64,000 nt of DNA from Plantibacter sp. VKM Ac-2880 (GTDB taxonomy: Bacteria; Actinomycetota; Actinomycetes; Actinomycetales; Microbacteriaceae). The first letter of the stretch is position 1. Each line of letters begins with the position of its first letter. Positions 40,764 through 49,944 of this stretch are shown here, in pieces. The translations under genes were made by a program, and so were the position numbers. Below the pieces are notes generated by a model. That model searched no databases and had not been told where the DNA came from. It was given only the letters and a program-made list of their open reading frames with translations. The DNA lies in contig NZ_JADKSJ010000002.1 in assembly GCF_015351235.1 (NCBI RefSeq), positions 744,001 through 808,000 of the forward strand, written 5' to 3'.

Positions 40764-42650
40764 ATGCCAGACGACGCCCGAGCCCCGCTGCCGTTCCAGG
40801 TCGACCTCCGCGGAGTCGTCGACCTGCTGAGTCGGCACATCTACTCCGGCCCGCGCGTCTACCTGCGCGAACTCCTGCAGAACGGTCGCGACGCGGTCGC
40901 CGCCCGCCGCTCCGAGGACCCGGCGGCCCCGTCCGGCGCCCTCCTCATCACCCCCCACGTGGCAGGCTCGCCCGACGGCGCCGATTCCCCCTTCCGCTTC
41001 CAGGACAACGGGATCGGGCTCACCCGCGACGAAGCGGCCGAACTCCTGGCGACGGTCGGGCGCAGCTCGAAACGCGGCGACCTCGACGAGCTCCAGCGCG
41101 GCGACTACCTCGGCCGGTTCGGCATCGGACTCCTCAGCTGCTTCATGGTCGCCGACACCATCACCGTCCGCAGCCGCTCGGCCCGCGGCGGACCGGCCAT
41201 CGAGTGGATCGGCCACACCGACGGCACGTTCACCATCCGGGAACTCGACGAGCAGACGACGGCAGCACGACCGATCGGCTCGGAGGTGCTGCTGGAGCCG
41301 CGGCTCGACGGCCCGCTGCACGACGGCGGGCTCCTCGGGCACGGGGCGGTCCTCGGCCTGGCGACGAGCTTCGGGCGGTACCTCGACCTCGACGTCGACG
41401 TGGTCGACCCGACGACGGCGACGCCCACGCGCGTGAACGTCGAGCCGGTGTTCCGCACCCCGGCGACCACCCCACGGGAGGAGCTGCTCGCATTCGGCGA
41501 GGAGCTCCTCGGCACGCGCCCCTTCGACGCCGTCGAGATCGTGGTGCCCGGCACCGACACCCGCGGCACCGCCTTCGTCCTGCCCTCGCCACCTCCGCCG
41601 GGCGCGCGGCAGGCGAGCCGGGTCTACCTGGGCGGCATGCTGCTCAGCGAGCAGGTCGACGACCTCCTGCCGGACTGGGCGTTCTTCGTGCGCTGCATCG
41701 TCGACACCACCGGTCTCCGCCCGACGGCCTCGCGAGAGCAACTCGTCCAGGACGACGCCCTGGAGTTCACCCGTGAGGCCATCGGTTCCGCGCTCCGACG
41801 CTGGATCCTCGACCTCGCCCGCCAGCGCCCGCACCGCCTGCAGGAGTTCATCGGCGTCCATCAGCTGGGGATCAAGGCCATCGCCGCACACGACGTCGAC
41901 CTCGCCACCGCGGTGGTCCGATGGCTGCCGATCGAGACCTCCGCCGGCACCATGACCATCGACGAGCACCTCTCGCAGGCCGGGGTCATCCGGTACACGG
42001 CCACGCGGGACGAGTTCCGGCAGATCGCCTCGGTCGTCGACCCGGCCTCACCGATCGTCAACGGTGGGTACGTCTACGACCAGGAGATCCTCGAGCGCCT
42101 GCCGTCGTTGATCGAGGGCGTCCGCGTCGAACGGGTGACGGTCGCCGACGAGCTCGACAACCTCGAGCCACCCCACCTCGACGACCTCGCCGCGACGACC
42201 GCGCTGGAAGACCGCGCCAGCCGCGTGCTCGACGAGGTCGAGTGCCGGGTGTCCGTCAGGCGGTACCGCCCCGACGACCTCGCGGCCCTGTACGTCGCCG
42301 ACCCCTCCGTGCTCCGCCGCCTCGAACGCCACCGTGCGGCCGCCGTCGCCCCCGGCATCTGGTCCCAGGTCGTCGGCGCGGTCGACTCCTTCCTCGCCGA
42401 GGCGAAACCGGACGACGGCGACGCGACGACCGCGGCACGCCTCTGCCTGAACTGGAACGCGGCACTCGTGCGACGGCTGGCCACGCTCGACGACGACCTC
42501 GTGTTCGAGCGCAGCATCCAACTCCTCTACGTGCAAGCGCTCCTCGCCGGCCACCGCCCCCTGGAGGCCCGCGACCGCCGCATGCTCGACGCAGCCATGA
42601 CCGACCTGATCGGCCTCAGTGTCGGTCTCGACGACAAGGAACTCCGATGA
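40764..42650 (+). CDS. Hsp90-family chaperone (actinobacterial HtpG-like)
   Basis: A 628-residue GHKL ATPase of the Hsp90 family. The N domain keeps the ATP site: VYLRELLQNGRDAV (catalytic Glu36, Asn40), FQDNGIGLT (Asp81) and the lid GRFGIGLLSCFMVAD (~117-131). The middle domain keeps RVYLGGMLLSEQVDDLLPDWAFFVRC and TASREQLVQDD, with the Arg that contacts ATP in Hsp90. The C-terminal third diverges from HtpG. The ATG at 40764 is followed by a canonical N-domain start. Its stop overlaps the next ATG (ATGA), so it is translationally coupled to a large TPR-like protein, its probable partner. Confidence 0.9.
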   Translation: MPDDARAPLPFQVDLRGVVDLLSRHIYSGPRVYLRELLQNGRDAVAARRSEDPAAPSGALLITPHVAGSPDGADSPFRFQDNGIGLTRDEAAELLATVGRSSKRGDLDELQRGDYLGRFGIGLLSCFMVADTITVRSRSARGGPAIEWIGHTDGTFTIRELDEQTTAARPIGSEVLLEPRLDGPLHDGGLLGHGAVLGLATSFGRYLDLDVDVVDPTTATPTRVNVEPVFRTPATTPREELLAFGEELLGTRPFDAVEIVVPGTDTRGTAFVLPSPPPPGARQASRVYLGGMLLSEQVDDLLPDWAFFVRCIVDTTGLRPTASREQLVQDDALEFTREAIGSALRRWILDLARQRPHRLQEFIGVHQLGIKAIAAHDVDLATAVVRWLPIETSAGTMTIDEHLSQAGVIRYTATRDEFRQIASVVDPASPIVNGGYVYDQEILERLPSLIEGVRVERVTVADELDNLEPPHLDDLAATTALEDRASRVLDEVECRVSVRRYRPDDLAALYVADPSVLRRLERHRAAAVAPGIWSQVVGAVDSFLAEAKPDDGDATTAARLCLNWNAALVRRLATLDDDLVFERSIQLLYVQALLAGHRPLEARDRRMLDAAMTDLIGLSVGLDDKELR

Positions 42651-45556
42651 ACGACGCAGCAAGCACCCCCGTCTCCACGGACCTCGACCCCGACGCGAGT
42701 GTCGACGACCTCCTCGCGGAGGCCGACACCCTGCCGTGCGGCCCAGCCGAGCGCGCGCTCCTCGACGAGGCGCTGCGACGCGCCGACGCGGCCGGCGACG
42801 AGGAGGCCGCGTACGCGACCCGGATGCGGCTGACCCAGTCCGCCCACATGACGGGCGACACCGACACCATGTTCAGCTCCTTCGGGTGGTGCGTCGGCAA
42901 GCACGACGCCGACCCGCAGCGGTTCCCGATCACGGTCGACGGCTGCGACCTCCTCTTCCAGTACAAGTGGATGGCCGGACGACTGTCGACGAACCCGACC
43001 TTCTCGCTCGCGCAGATCGAGGCGATGCACCAGGACATGCAGGCCAGGTACGCGGCGGCCGGCGCCACGATGAGCGGCGTCGTGCAGTCGCAGTTCCACA
43101 TCGCGACGGTCACCGGACGGCTCGACGAGGCGGCGGCGCTCCTCGAACGCCGGTCGAGCATCGAGGACGACCGGTACAGCCACTGCGAAGCCTGCGTCCG
43201 CAACGAGGACGCTTGGTTCCACCAGCTCCGCGGGCACGACGACGAGGCGATCCGGATCTACGACGAGATGTTCGAGAACCGGATGAGCTGCGGTGAGGAG
43301 CCGGAGACGAGCGAGGCCCAGGCGCTGCTCCCCTACCTGCGCGCCGGCCGACTCGACGACGCCAAGGCGGCGCACCAGCGCAGCTACCGCGTGGCGCGTT
43401 CGAACGCGGACGGTTTCGGCATCATCGCCGACCACCTGATCTTCTGCGCGGTCACCGGCAACGAGGCGCGTGGCCTCGCGATGCTCGAGCGTCACCTCCC
43501 GACGCTCGTCAACGACCCCATCAACCTGTCCGGGCACACCGACGGCCTCACCGCGGTCGGCGTGCTCCTCGACGCGGTCGCCCGCGCCGGCCACGGTGGG
43601 CTGCCGGTGCGCGGCGCCGACGCCCCCGAGCTCGCGCGCTACCTCGGGGTGACGCCGGCCGGCGGCACCGACCATGCGCCCCATGGCGACGCGGACTGGA
43701 CCGTGGCCGCGGTCGCCGAGCGGGCGTGGGCCTCGGCCGAACGGCTCGCGCGGGCGTTCGACGAACGGAACGGCAACGACTTCCGCACGACACGGCTCGA
43801 GGCGGCACGCGCGCTCGCGACGGAGCATTGGGACCTCCCGCTCTCCGTCGAGGGCTTCGCCGCACCCGTCGTCGAACCGGAGCCGGCCGCGACCGCCGCC
43901 GAGTGGCGTGAGCGCACCTCGGCCCTCCTGCAGAGCGCCGACACGACGGGGGCGATCGTCGCGGCCGAACAGGGCCTCGCCCTGCTCGCCGACGAGTCGA
44001 GCCCCGACGAGAACCTCCGCGCCGGACTCTTCGGCGTGATCACGCAGGCGGCCGTCATCCAGGGCGACGAGGAACGCGCGGGTGCCGCGTGGACCGACCG
44101 CGGCGCCGCCCTCCGTGCCGCCGGCCGCAGCGCCGTCGCCGAGCTCGAGGGCCGCTTCGGTCCGGCCCTCCTCGGCACGGCCACGGAGGACCGACTCACC
44201 GCGCTGCTCGCGGAACTCGACGAGGCCCGCCTCGTCCCGGTCGATCCCGACCGACTCATCCACACCCTGGTCATCACCGCACGGCACGCCTTCGAGCTCG
44301 CCGGCCAGCAGACCGAGCAGGAGGCGGCGGAGCGCTTCATGGGGATCGCCGACCGACTCGCCGGCGAGGCCGTCCTCGCGGCGGCCGTCGACGATCCCGG
44401 GGAGGCCGGTCCCCCGGCGCGGCTGCTGCACGCCCACCTCTTCGCGGTGACCGGACGGATCCAGGAGGCCGAGGAACTCCTCGACCCGCTCCTCGAGCCC
44501 GAGCAGCGGGCGTCCGTCCGGCTCCCGGCGCTGACCCTCCGCACCCGCATGCTCGGGGGCGCCGGGGCGTTCGCCGAAGGGGTCGCCCTCGCCGACGAGC
44601 TCGTCGGCCTCCAGACGACGCTCGGCAACCGACTCGGCATCATCCAGGCCTGCACCCTCTCGGCCGCGCTCCTCAGCGACGCCGACCGCGACCGCGAGGC
44701 GGCGGCCAGGATGCGGCTCGCGATCACGCATGCACGGCGGGCCGAGGTCGAGGACGTCGATTCGCTCACCCTGCAGTTGGCCCGGTATCTCCAGTTCGCC
44801 GGCGATGCCGCCACGGCCCTCGAACACTACGACGAGGTCTACCAGGCGCGGCGCGAGCAGGCGGCCCCCGGTGAGCTCGCCGACCTCCTCGCGAACATGG
44901 GTGAGGCCGCGCGCATGATCGGCGAACACGGCATGGCGTACGGGGTGTGGCGTGCTGCGCTCGACGACGCCGCCGCGGTCGGCAACGACCAGGTCGTCAT
45001 CCGCACGGGGTTCGGTCTGAGCACCCTGCTCCTCCAGTTCGAGGACGACGACGCGGTCGAGGTCGTCGACCAGGCCCTCGCGGCAGCGCGTCGTCTGGAG
45101 GATCCGCAGCTGCTCGTCCAGGCGCTGCAGCGGGCGGCGAGCGCACGCGCGGCGTTCGGTGACGACACCGGGCTCCCGTTGTTCGAGGAGGCCCGCGAGC
45201 TCGCGACCGCGCACGAGGCGGCCTGGCTCGTCGCGGACATCACCGACTCGGAAGCCAGGGCCCTCGGCGCGCTCGGACGGACCGACGACGCGACGGCGAC
45301 CGCCCGTCGCGCGGCGGCGGGATTCGTGGCGGCCGGCGACGAGAACGGTGCCGCGGTCGCCGAGGTGTTCGCCGCACGATCGCGGGTGGCGGTCGACGAC
45401 CACCTCGGCGCGGTCGAGCTGTTCCGTTCCGCTCGCGGACGGCTGCCGGCAGGTTCGCCGGACTGGACGACGGTCACGGCCGAACTCGCCGACGCACACG
45501 AGCGGTTGGAGCAGCACACCGACGCCGCGCTCCTGCGCGCCGAGATCGAGGAGTGA
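42647..45556 (+). CDS. Large TPR-like helical-repeat protein coupled to Hsp90
   Basis: A 969-residue soluble protein built almost wholly of helix-turn-helix repeats. Examples with TPR spacing are TGRLDEAAALLERRSSIED, LRGHDDEAIRIYDEMFEN, TGRIQEAEELLDPLLEPEQ, FAGDAATALEHYDEVYQARR and LGRTDDATATARRAAAGFVAAGD. The N-terminal part has a Cys/His cluster (YSHCEACVRN) and conserved aromatic residues. It has no enzymatic motif or membrane segment. The ATGA overlap with the Hsp90-family gene makes it a likely co-chaperone or client adaptor, as TPR proteins are for eukaryotic Hsp90; that parallel is inference. Length and repeats are well supported, the exact function is not. Confidence 0.85.
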   Translation: MNDAASTPVSTDLDPDASVDDLLAEADTLPCGPAERALLDEALRRADAAGDEEAAYATRMRLTQSAHMTGDTDTMFSSFGWCVGKHDADPQRFPITVDGCDLLFQYKWMAGRLSTNPTFSLAQIEAMHQDMQARYAAAGATMSGVVQSQFHIATVTGRLDEAAALLERRSSIEDDRYSHCEACVRNEDAWFHQLRGHDDEAIRIYDEMFENRMSCGEEPETSEAQALLPYLRAGRLDDAKAAHQRSYRVARSNADGFGIIADHLIFCAVTGNEARGLAMLERHLPTLVNDPINLSGHTDGLTAVGVLLDAVARAGHGGLPVRGADAPELARYLGVTPAGGTDHAPHGDADWTVAAVAERAWASAERLARAFDERNGNDFRTTRLEAARALATEHWDLPLSVEGFAAPVVEPEPAATAAEWRERTSALLQSADTTGAIVAAEQGLALLADESSPDENLRAGLFGVITQAAVIQGDEERAGAAWTDRGAALRAAGRSAVAELEGRFGPALLGTATEDRLTALLAELDEARLVPVDPDRLIHTLVITARHAFELAGQQTEQEAAERFMGIADRLAGEAVLAAAVDDPGEAGPPARLLHAHLFAVTGRIQEAEELLDPLLEPEQRASVRLPALTLRTRMLGGAGAFAEGVALADELVGLQTTLGNRLGIIQACTLSAALLSDADRDREAAARMRLAITHARRAEVEDVDSLTLQLARYLQFAGDAATALEHYDEVYQARREQAAPGELADLLANMGEAARMIGEHGMAYGVWRAALDDAAAVGNDQVVIRTGFGLSTLLLQFEDDDAVEVVDQALAAARRLEDPQLLVQALQRAASARAAFGDDTGLPLFEEARELATAHEAAWLVADITDSEARALGALGRTDDATATARRAAAGFVAAGDENGAAVAEVFAARSRVAVDDHLGAVELFRSARGRLPAGSPDWTTVTAELADAHERLEQHTDAALLRAEIEE

Positions 45557-45611
45557 CGGGCGCCGTCGGACGGGTGCCCACAGCGCCCGTCCGGCGGCGA
45601 CGGTTCCGGGC

Positions 45612-46589
45612 CTAGGGCAGGCGGGCGAAGGCGCGCACCGGGAAGGTCGCGAAGCCCTCGACGAGCGGTGGGGTGGCGGTGAACGTCGCGCCGCTCGCGG
45701 GCAGCTGCTCGAGGCCGGTCAGGTGCTCGACCACCTGGATCCCGGCGTCGAGCAGGAGGGAGTGCGCCGGACGCGCTCCGCCGGACCCCGGCTCGGTGTC
45801 GTCGATGTTGATGGAGTCGATCCCGACGAGGACCACGCCCTGCTCGACGAGGTGACGGACACCGTCCTCCGCGAGGTAGGGCGCGTTCGATCGGTACGCG
45901 TCGGTCTCGAAGTGGCGGTCCCAGCCGGTGTGCAGCAGCACGGCGGTCCCGCGCAGTTCACGGTCGAGGAAGACGTTCGCGCCGATGCCGCGCTCGGACG
46001 AGTCCTGCAGGTGGAAGACCTCGGCGGGGAGGTCGACCAACCGGTCGAGCGTCAGGCTCGCGAGGTCGCCGCCGCCCGCATAGCGGTGGAAGGGGCTGTC
46101 GAGGTAGGTCCCGGTGTTGCCGATCATCTCGATGACGTCCATCGCGAACTCGGTCCCCTCCGCGTAGTTCGCGCGCGAGTCCTCGCGGGTGAGGAAGGGA
46201 CGGATCACCGGCTCCGGCAAGCCCGGGTAGGTGCGGAGTCCGGCGCGGATCGGGTGGCTCAGCTCCACGAGCCGTCCCTCGGGGCGCGGCCGCCGCTCTA
46301 TGTCGGCCGTCTCGGTGGGGAGCTCGAGCCCCGCGGCCGCCGCTGCGGCGAGGATCCCGCGGGAACCCTTGTGCTGTTCGCGCACGATCTCGAGCTTCGT
46401 GATGCGGATCTCACCGACCATGGCGAGACCGAGATGCGTGACGAGTAGCCGGCCGATCTCTTGCTGCTGCGCCTTCCCCTTCGCCTGGGCGATGGCGGGT
46501 GGGAGGTCGAGGCGGAAGTCCTCGACGGCGAGGCCACCACCGTTCAGGAAACTGACGGAGGCATCGAGGACGGCGCGTTGTTCGGTCAT
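45612..46589 (-). CDS. Cyclase/kynurenine formamidase-like protein with altered metal motif
   Basis: A 325-residue protein. Residues ~100-325 are the cyclase (KynB-like) domain: RLVELSHPIRAGLRTYPGLPEP, EMIGNTGTYLDSPFHRY, VLLHTGWDRHF, PYLAEDGVRHLVEQGVVLVGIDS. The family metal motif HxGTHxDxPxH reads N-T-G-T-Y-L-D-S-P-F-H here, so two His ligands are replaced by Asn and Tyr. A separate N-terminal domain of about 95 residues (VSFLNGGGLAVEDFRLDLPP) is not usual in KynB. I use the ATG at 46589, with further in-frame codons upstream unlikely. It may have a different metal chemistry or be non-catalytic. Confidence 0.85.
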   Translation of the reverse strand: MTEQRAVLDASVSFLNGGGLAVEDFRLDLPPAIAQAKGKAQQQEIGRLLVTHLGLAMVGEIRITKLEIVREQHKGSRGILAAAAAAGLELPTETADIERRPRPEGRLVELSHPIRAGLRTYPGLPEPVIRPFLTREDSRANYAEGTEFAMDVIEMIGNTGTYLDSPFHRYAGGGDLASLTLDRLVDLPAEVFHLQDSSERGIGANVFLDRELRGTAVLLHTGWDRHFETDAYRSNAPYLAEDGVRHLVEQGVVLVGIDSINIDDTEPGSGGARPAHSLLLDAGIQVVEHLTGLEQLPASGATFTATPPLVEGFATFPVRAFARLP

Positions 46590-46684
46590 GCCTTCATTCT
46601 GGCGCGTGGCCTGAGCCGCGCCGAGGGATTCCCGGCCATGCGTCACCGATATCCGGCCACGAGCGCGGAAGTAGGCTGAACGGC

Positions 46685-47779
46685 GTGCAGGCGCTTCCCG
46701 AACCACTCGACACGAGTGCGCTCACCCGACCGCTTCCCGGTCACGAGGTCCGAGCGCAGTGGCCGGCCTTCGTGGCGGAGGACCGCGACGCACGCGATCG
46801 CATGGGGCGAGCCCGACGACTCACCACCACCCTCGGCGCGTTGGGCGGGCTCTTCGGCATCTTCTTCTTCGGGCTCGTCGGCCTGCTCGCCTATGCGCAA
46901 GGCGGTCGGAACGCCGGCGGGATCGCCTTCGGCATGGGCACCCTCGTGGTGGTCATGATCCTCCTCGCCGTGATCCTCGTCCGGATGACGATCCGGGTCT
47001 GGTCGCGCAGGACCCTGAAGCGCACGCACCTCCGTCTCGCCGCCTTCGCCGAGGCGAACGGGTTCGACTACCGGGTCGGTCCCATCGCCCTGCAACGCGA
47101 CATGCCTTGGCGGAGCCGCGGGTCGGCGAACCTGCACCGGGTGTTCCGGAGCCGGGAGCCGCGCGGCATCGAGATCGCGAACTACGAGGTCATCGGCAAC
47201 CGCAAGAACCTCGCGGCCCCCTTCGGTGGCTACTGCGCGCTCCGGATACCCGTCGCGCTCCCCCACATCCTGCTCCGCGCCCAGGACGTCCGCCGCCGAG
47301 GCATGACCGGTGCCGGCGCCCCGGTCGATGCGCAACGCCTCAGCCTCGAGGGCGGGTTCGACCGCCACTTCCAGCTGTACTGCCCGATCGGCTACGAGGC
47401 CGACGCGCTCTACCTGTTCACGCCCGACGTGATGGCGCGCCTGCTCGACCACGTGCGGGGCTTCGACGTGGAGATCGTCGACGACTGGCTCCTCCTCGTG
47501 ACCACCAAGGACCTCGTCACGACCAGACCGGAGGACTGGAGCGACATCGCGGACGCCGTCGATGCGCTCGACGACCGCGTCGAACGCTGGGCCCGGTGGC
47601 GCGAGACCCGAGGTGACCGACGGAGCGTCACGGCGGACGCCTCGGCCTCGACGACGGCGGCCGGCCGGGTCAGCACCCGTGGTCGGCGCCTCGCCGTCCG
47701 GATGAGCCTCGACGACATCCTCATGTGGAGCGCGCTCGCGCTCTTCGTCGTCGGCACGGTCGTCGGGCTCATGCGCTGA
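46685..47779 (+). CDS. DUF3137-like membrane protein
   Basis: A 364-residue protein. After ~45 cytosolic residues come two transmembrane helices (TTTLGALGGLFGIFFFGLVG and FGMGTLVVVMILLAVILVRM), then a large soluble domain with FAEANGFDYRVGPIALQRDMPW, NYEVIGNRKNLAAPFGGYCALRIP and FQLYCPIGYEADALYLFTPDVMALL-like sequence typical of DUF3137. A C-terminal hydrophobic helix ends VVGTVVGLM. The GTG at 46685 gives a short N-terminus. Function is unknown. It is divergent from the cyclase-like gene with 95 bp between starts. Confidence 0.8.
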   Translation: MQALPEPLDTSALTRPLPGHEVRAQWPAFVAEDRDARDRMGRARRLTTTLGALGGLFGIFFFGLVGLLAYAQGGRNAGGIAFGMGTLVVVMILLAVILVRMTIRVWSRRTLKRTHLRLAAFAEANGFDYRVGPIALQRDMPWRSRGSANLHRVFRSREPRGIEIANYEVIGNRKNLAAPFGGYCALRIPVALPHILLRAQDVRRRGMTGAGAPVDAQRLSLEGGFDRHFQLYCPIGYEADALYLFTPDVMARLLDHVRGFDVEIVDDWLLLVTTKDLVTTRPEDWSDIADAVDALDDRVERWARWRETRGDRRSVTADASASTTAAGRVSTRGRRLAVRMSLDDILMWSALALFVVGTVVGLMR

Positions 47780-47798
47780 GCTGCCCGAGCGGTCGTGG

Positions 47799-48119
47799 TC
47801 AGTCGCCGTACTCGTCGAGGAAGGTGTCCGACTCGGCGTCGAGCGCGCAGCCCTCCGCCGCGGCCTCCTCCGGCGTGCGGTCGCCGGCGTCGACGATCCG
47901 GCTCGCCTGCTCCTCGATGCAGCGTTCCATCGCCCGCTCGGCGGCGGCCGGGTCCGCGGCGGCGAATCCGCCCGTGGCCGCGACGATCGCGAGGACCGCG
48001 CCGACACCGGCGACGAGGACGGTCCCGCCGATCGCGAGCCTCCAGCCGAGCCCGGTCCGTCCGGTCGCCGCTTCCTCGTCCTGCCCCGGTGCCCCGGCCT
48101 GCTCGAACACGTCCGTCAT
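47799..48119 (-). CDS. Small single-pass membrane protein
   Basis: A 106-residue protein: an acidic N-terminal tail (MTDVFEQAGAPGQDEEAATG), one transmembrane helix around WRLAIGGTVLVAGVGAVLAI, and an exported acidic C-terminal part with two Cys (ERCIEEQ and EGCALDAE) that might form a disulfide. ERTPEEAA-type helix content suggests a small helical ectodomain. Function is unknown. The ATG at 48119 fits the length. It is convergent with the DUF3137-like gene and separated from araA by a strong terminator. Confidence 0.65.
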   Translation of the reverse strand: MTDVFEQAGAPGQDEEAATGRTGLGWRLAIGGTVLVAGVGAVLAIVAATGGFAAADPAAAERAMERCIEEQASRIVDAGDRTPEEAAAEGCALDAESDTFLDEYGD

Positions 48120-48215
48120 CGGTCGACCCCCGTCGTTCCACGCGCCACCCCCGGCGCCTCGCCCCAGGCTAGCAAGCGCCGACGTCGCACCGCACGGTCG
48201 GCGAATCCGGAACGC

Positions 48216-48251
48216 AGGACGGCCTCCCACCGTCCGGTGGGAGGCCGTCCT
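48216..48251 (-). terminator. Strong hairpin terminator after araA
   Basis: AGGACGGCCTCCCACCG (48216-48232) pairs perfectly with its complement (48235-48251), a 17-bp stem with a minimal loop. It sits 18 bp after the araA stop and would end the araBDA transcript. There is no T-run, so folding alone or Rho may be needed. Confidence 0.8.
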
Positions 48252-48269
48252 CATGGGACTGCTGGGTGC

Positions 48270-49787
48270 TTAGAAGCCCTGGGCCAGACGGTAGTACGCG
48301 TTGTTCCAGCGCACCTCGCGCTGGAAGTCTCGCGTGGTCGTCGACTCGTCGATCACGAGGAGCTCGGTCTTGGCGATCTCGGCGAAGTCGGCGAAGACCT
48401 CGACCCCGACGGCCGTCGACATCACCGTGTGGTGCGCCGCACCCGCGGTGAGCCAGGCGGCGGCCGACGTCGCGAAGTCGGGAGCCGGCTTCCACACGGC
48501 ACGACCGACGGGCAGCTTCGGCAGCGCCTCGATGGGCTGGACCACCTCGACGACGTTGGCCGTCAGGCGGAAGCGGTCGCGCATGTCGCTCATGGCGACC
48601 ACCACGGCCGGGCCGGAGTCGGCCGTGAAGACCAAGCGCACCGGGTCCTCCTTGCCGCCGATGCCGAGCGGGTGCACCTCGAGCGTGGCGCGCGCGGAGG
48701 ACAGCGTCGGGCTGACCTCGAGCATGTGCGCCCCGAGGATGAGCTCGTTGCCGGGCTCCATGTGGTACGTGTAGTCCTCCATGAGCGAGGCGCCGCCGGG
48801 CAGCCCGGCTCCCATGACGGACGCGGCGCGCACGAGGACGGCCGTCTTCCAGTCACCCTCGGCACCGAAGCCGTAACCGTCGGCCATGAGGCGCTGGACC
48901 GCGAGACCGGGCAGCTGACGCAGCTCGCCGAGGTCCTCGAAGCTCGTCGTGAACGCGGCGAAGTCGCCGGCCTCGAGGAACGAGCGCAGGCCGAGCTCGA
49001 TCGCGGCGCCGTAGCGGAGCGACTCGTGACGCTCGCCGCCCTTCCGCAGCTCGGGGACGACGTCGTACAGCTCCTCGTACTCGGCGACGAGCGCGTCGAT
49101 GTCGGCGTCCGTCGAGGCGTGCACGGCCTCGGCGAGTTCGTTGACGCTCCAGGTGTTCACCTGCACGCCGAACCGCAGCTCGGCCTCCGTCTTGTCACCC
49201 TCGGTGACGGCGACGTAGCGCATGTTGTCGCCGAAGCGGGCGAGCTTCAGCTCGTGGGTGGCGGCCCAACCGGCTGCGGCGCGCTGCCAGGTGCCGACCT
49301 CGCGCTGCACCCGCGGGTCCGACACGTGGCCGACGACCGTCTTGCGAGCGACGCCGAGCCGGGTCTGGATGTAGCCGAACTCGCGGTCGCCGTGGGCGGC
49401 CTGGTTGAGGTTCATGAAGTCGAAGTCGATCTCCGACCACGGCAGCTCGACGTTCGCCTGCGTGTGCAGGTGCAGGAGCGGCTTCTGGAGGGCGTCGAGG
49501 CCGGCGATCCACATCTTCGCGGGGCTGAAGGTGTGCATCCAGGTGACGAGGCCGATGACGCTGTCGTCGGCGTTCGCGTCGAGCATGGCGCGACGGATGG
49601 ACTCGGAGTCCTTGAGGACGGGCTTCCACTCGATCCGGACCGGGACGTCGGCGGCGGCACCGAGCTCGGCGGCGATGGCCTGCGACTGCTCGGCGACCTG
49701 GCGGAGGGTCTCCTCGCCGTAGAGGTTCTGGCTGCCGGTGAGGAACCAGACGGTGTAGTGGTCGAGGGTGGTGGTGGGCTTCGGCAT
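48270..49787 (-). CDS. araA: L-arabinose isomerase
   Basis: Converts L-arabinose to L-ribulose in the cytosol using Mn2+. The 505-residue length matches AraA. Family landmarks are [18 protein letters not shown] at the N-terminus, [34 protein letters not shown], the metal-site Glu/His segments in [11 protein letters not shown] and [23 protein letters not shown], and a C-terminal [13 protein letters not shown] use the ATG at 49787; the frame upstream crosses repeat sequences. It is third of araB-araD-araA, separated from araD by 157 bp filled with inverted repeats. The operon end is marked by a strong hairpin. Confidence 0.98.
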   Translation of the reverse strand: MPKPTTTLDHYTVWFLTGSQNLYGEETLRQVAEQSQAIAAELGAAADVPVRIEWKPVLKDSESIRRAMLDANADDSVIGLVTWMHTFSPAKMWIAGLDALQKPLLHLHTQANVELPWSEIDFDFMNLNQAAHGDREFGYIQTRLGVARKTVVGHVSDPRVQREVGTWQRAAAGWAATHELKLARFGDNMRYVAVTEGDKTEAELRFGVQVNTWSVNELAEAVHASTDADIDALVAEYEELYDVVPELRKGGERHESLRYGAAIELGLRSFLEAGDFAAFTTSFEDLGELRQLPGLAVQRLMADGYGFGAEGDWKTAVLVRAASVMGAGLPGGASLMEDYTYHMEPGNELILGAHMLEVSPTLSSARATLEVHPLGIGGKEDPVRLVFTADSGPAVVVAMSDMRDRFRLTANVVEVVQPIEALPKLPVGRAVWKPAPDFATSAAAWLTAGAAHHTVMSTAVGVEVFADFAEIAKTELLVIDESTTTRDFQREVRWNNAYYRLAQGF

Positions 49788-49814
49788 GGGTGCTGTTCTT
49801 TCTGAAGGTCGTTT

Positions 49815-49924
49815 CGGTCCCTGAGCCTGTCGAAGGGCGGGACCTGCGTGAGGGTGGCCCTTCGACAAGCTCAGGGACCGGAGGGGGTGAGGTCAGCTCG
49901 GTCCCTGAGCCTGTCGAAGGGCGG
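49815..49924. repeat. Three-copy inverted-repeat cluster between araA and araD
   Basis: Copies of GGTCCCTGAGCCTGTCGAAG lie at 49815-49840 (direct), 49857-49880 (inverted, GCCCTTCGACAAGCTCAGGG) and 49899-49924 (direct). Adjacent opposite copies can fold into a long hairpin, in BIME fashion. The family is also found degenerate at 4797-4887 and 57240-57345. The araD-araA mRNA crosses the structure. Confidence 0.85.
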
Positions 49925-49944
49925 GACCGGGGTGCGGCGGCTGT

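Noticed and set aside
42527-45517. Open frame of ~1000 codons antisense to the TPR-like gene
   Set aside because: Composition is dominated by Arg, Gly, Val and Glu without any motif. The sense strand has clear helical repeats and ATGA coupling to the Hsp90-like gene.
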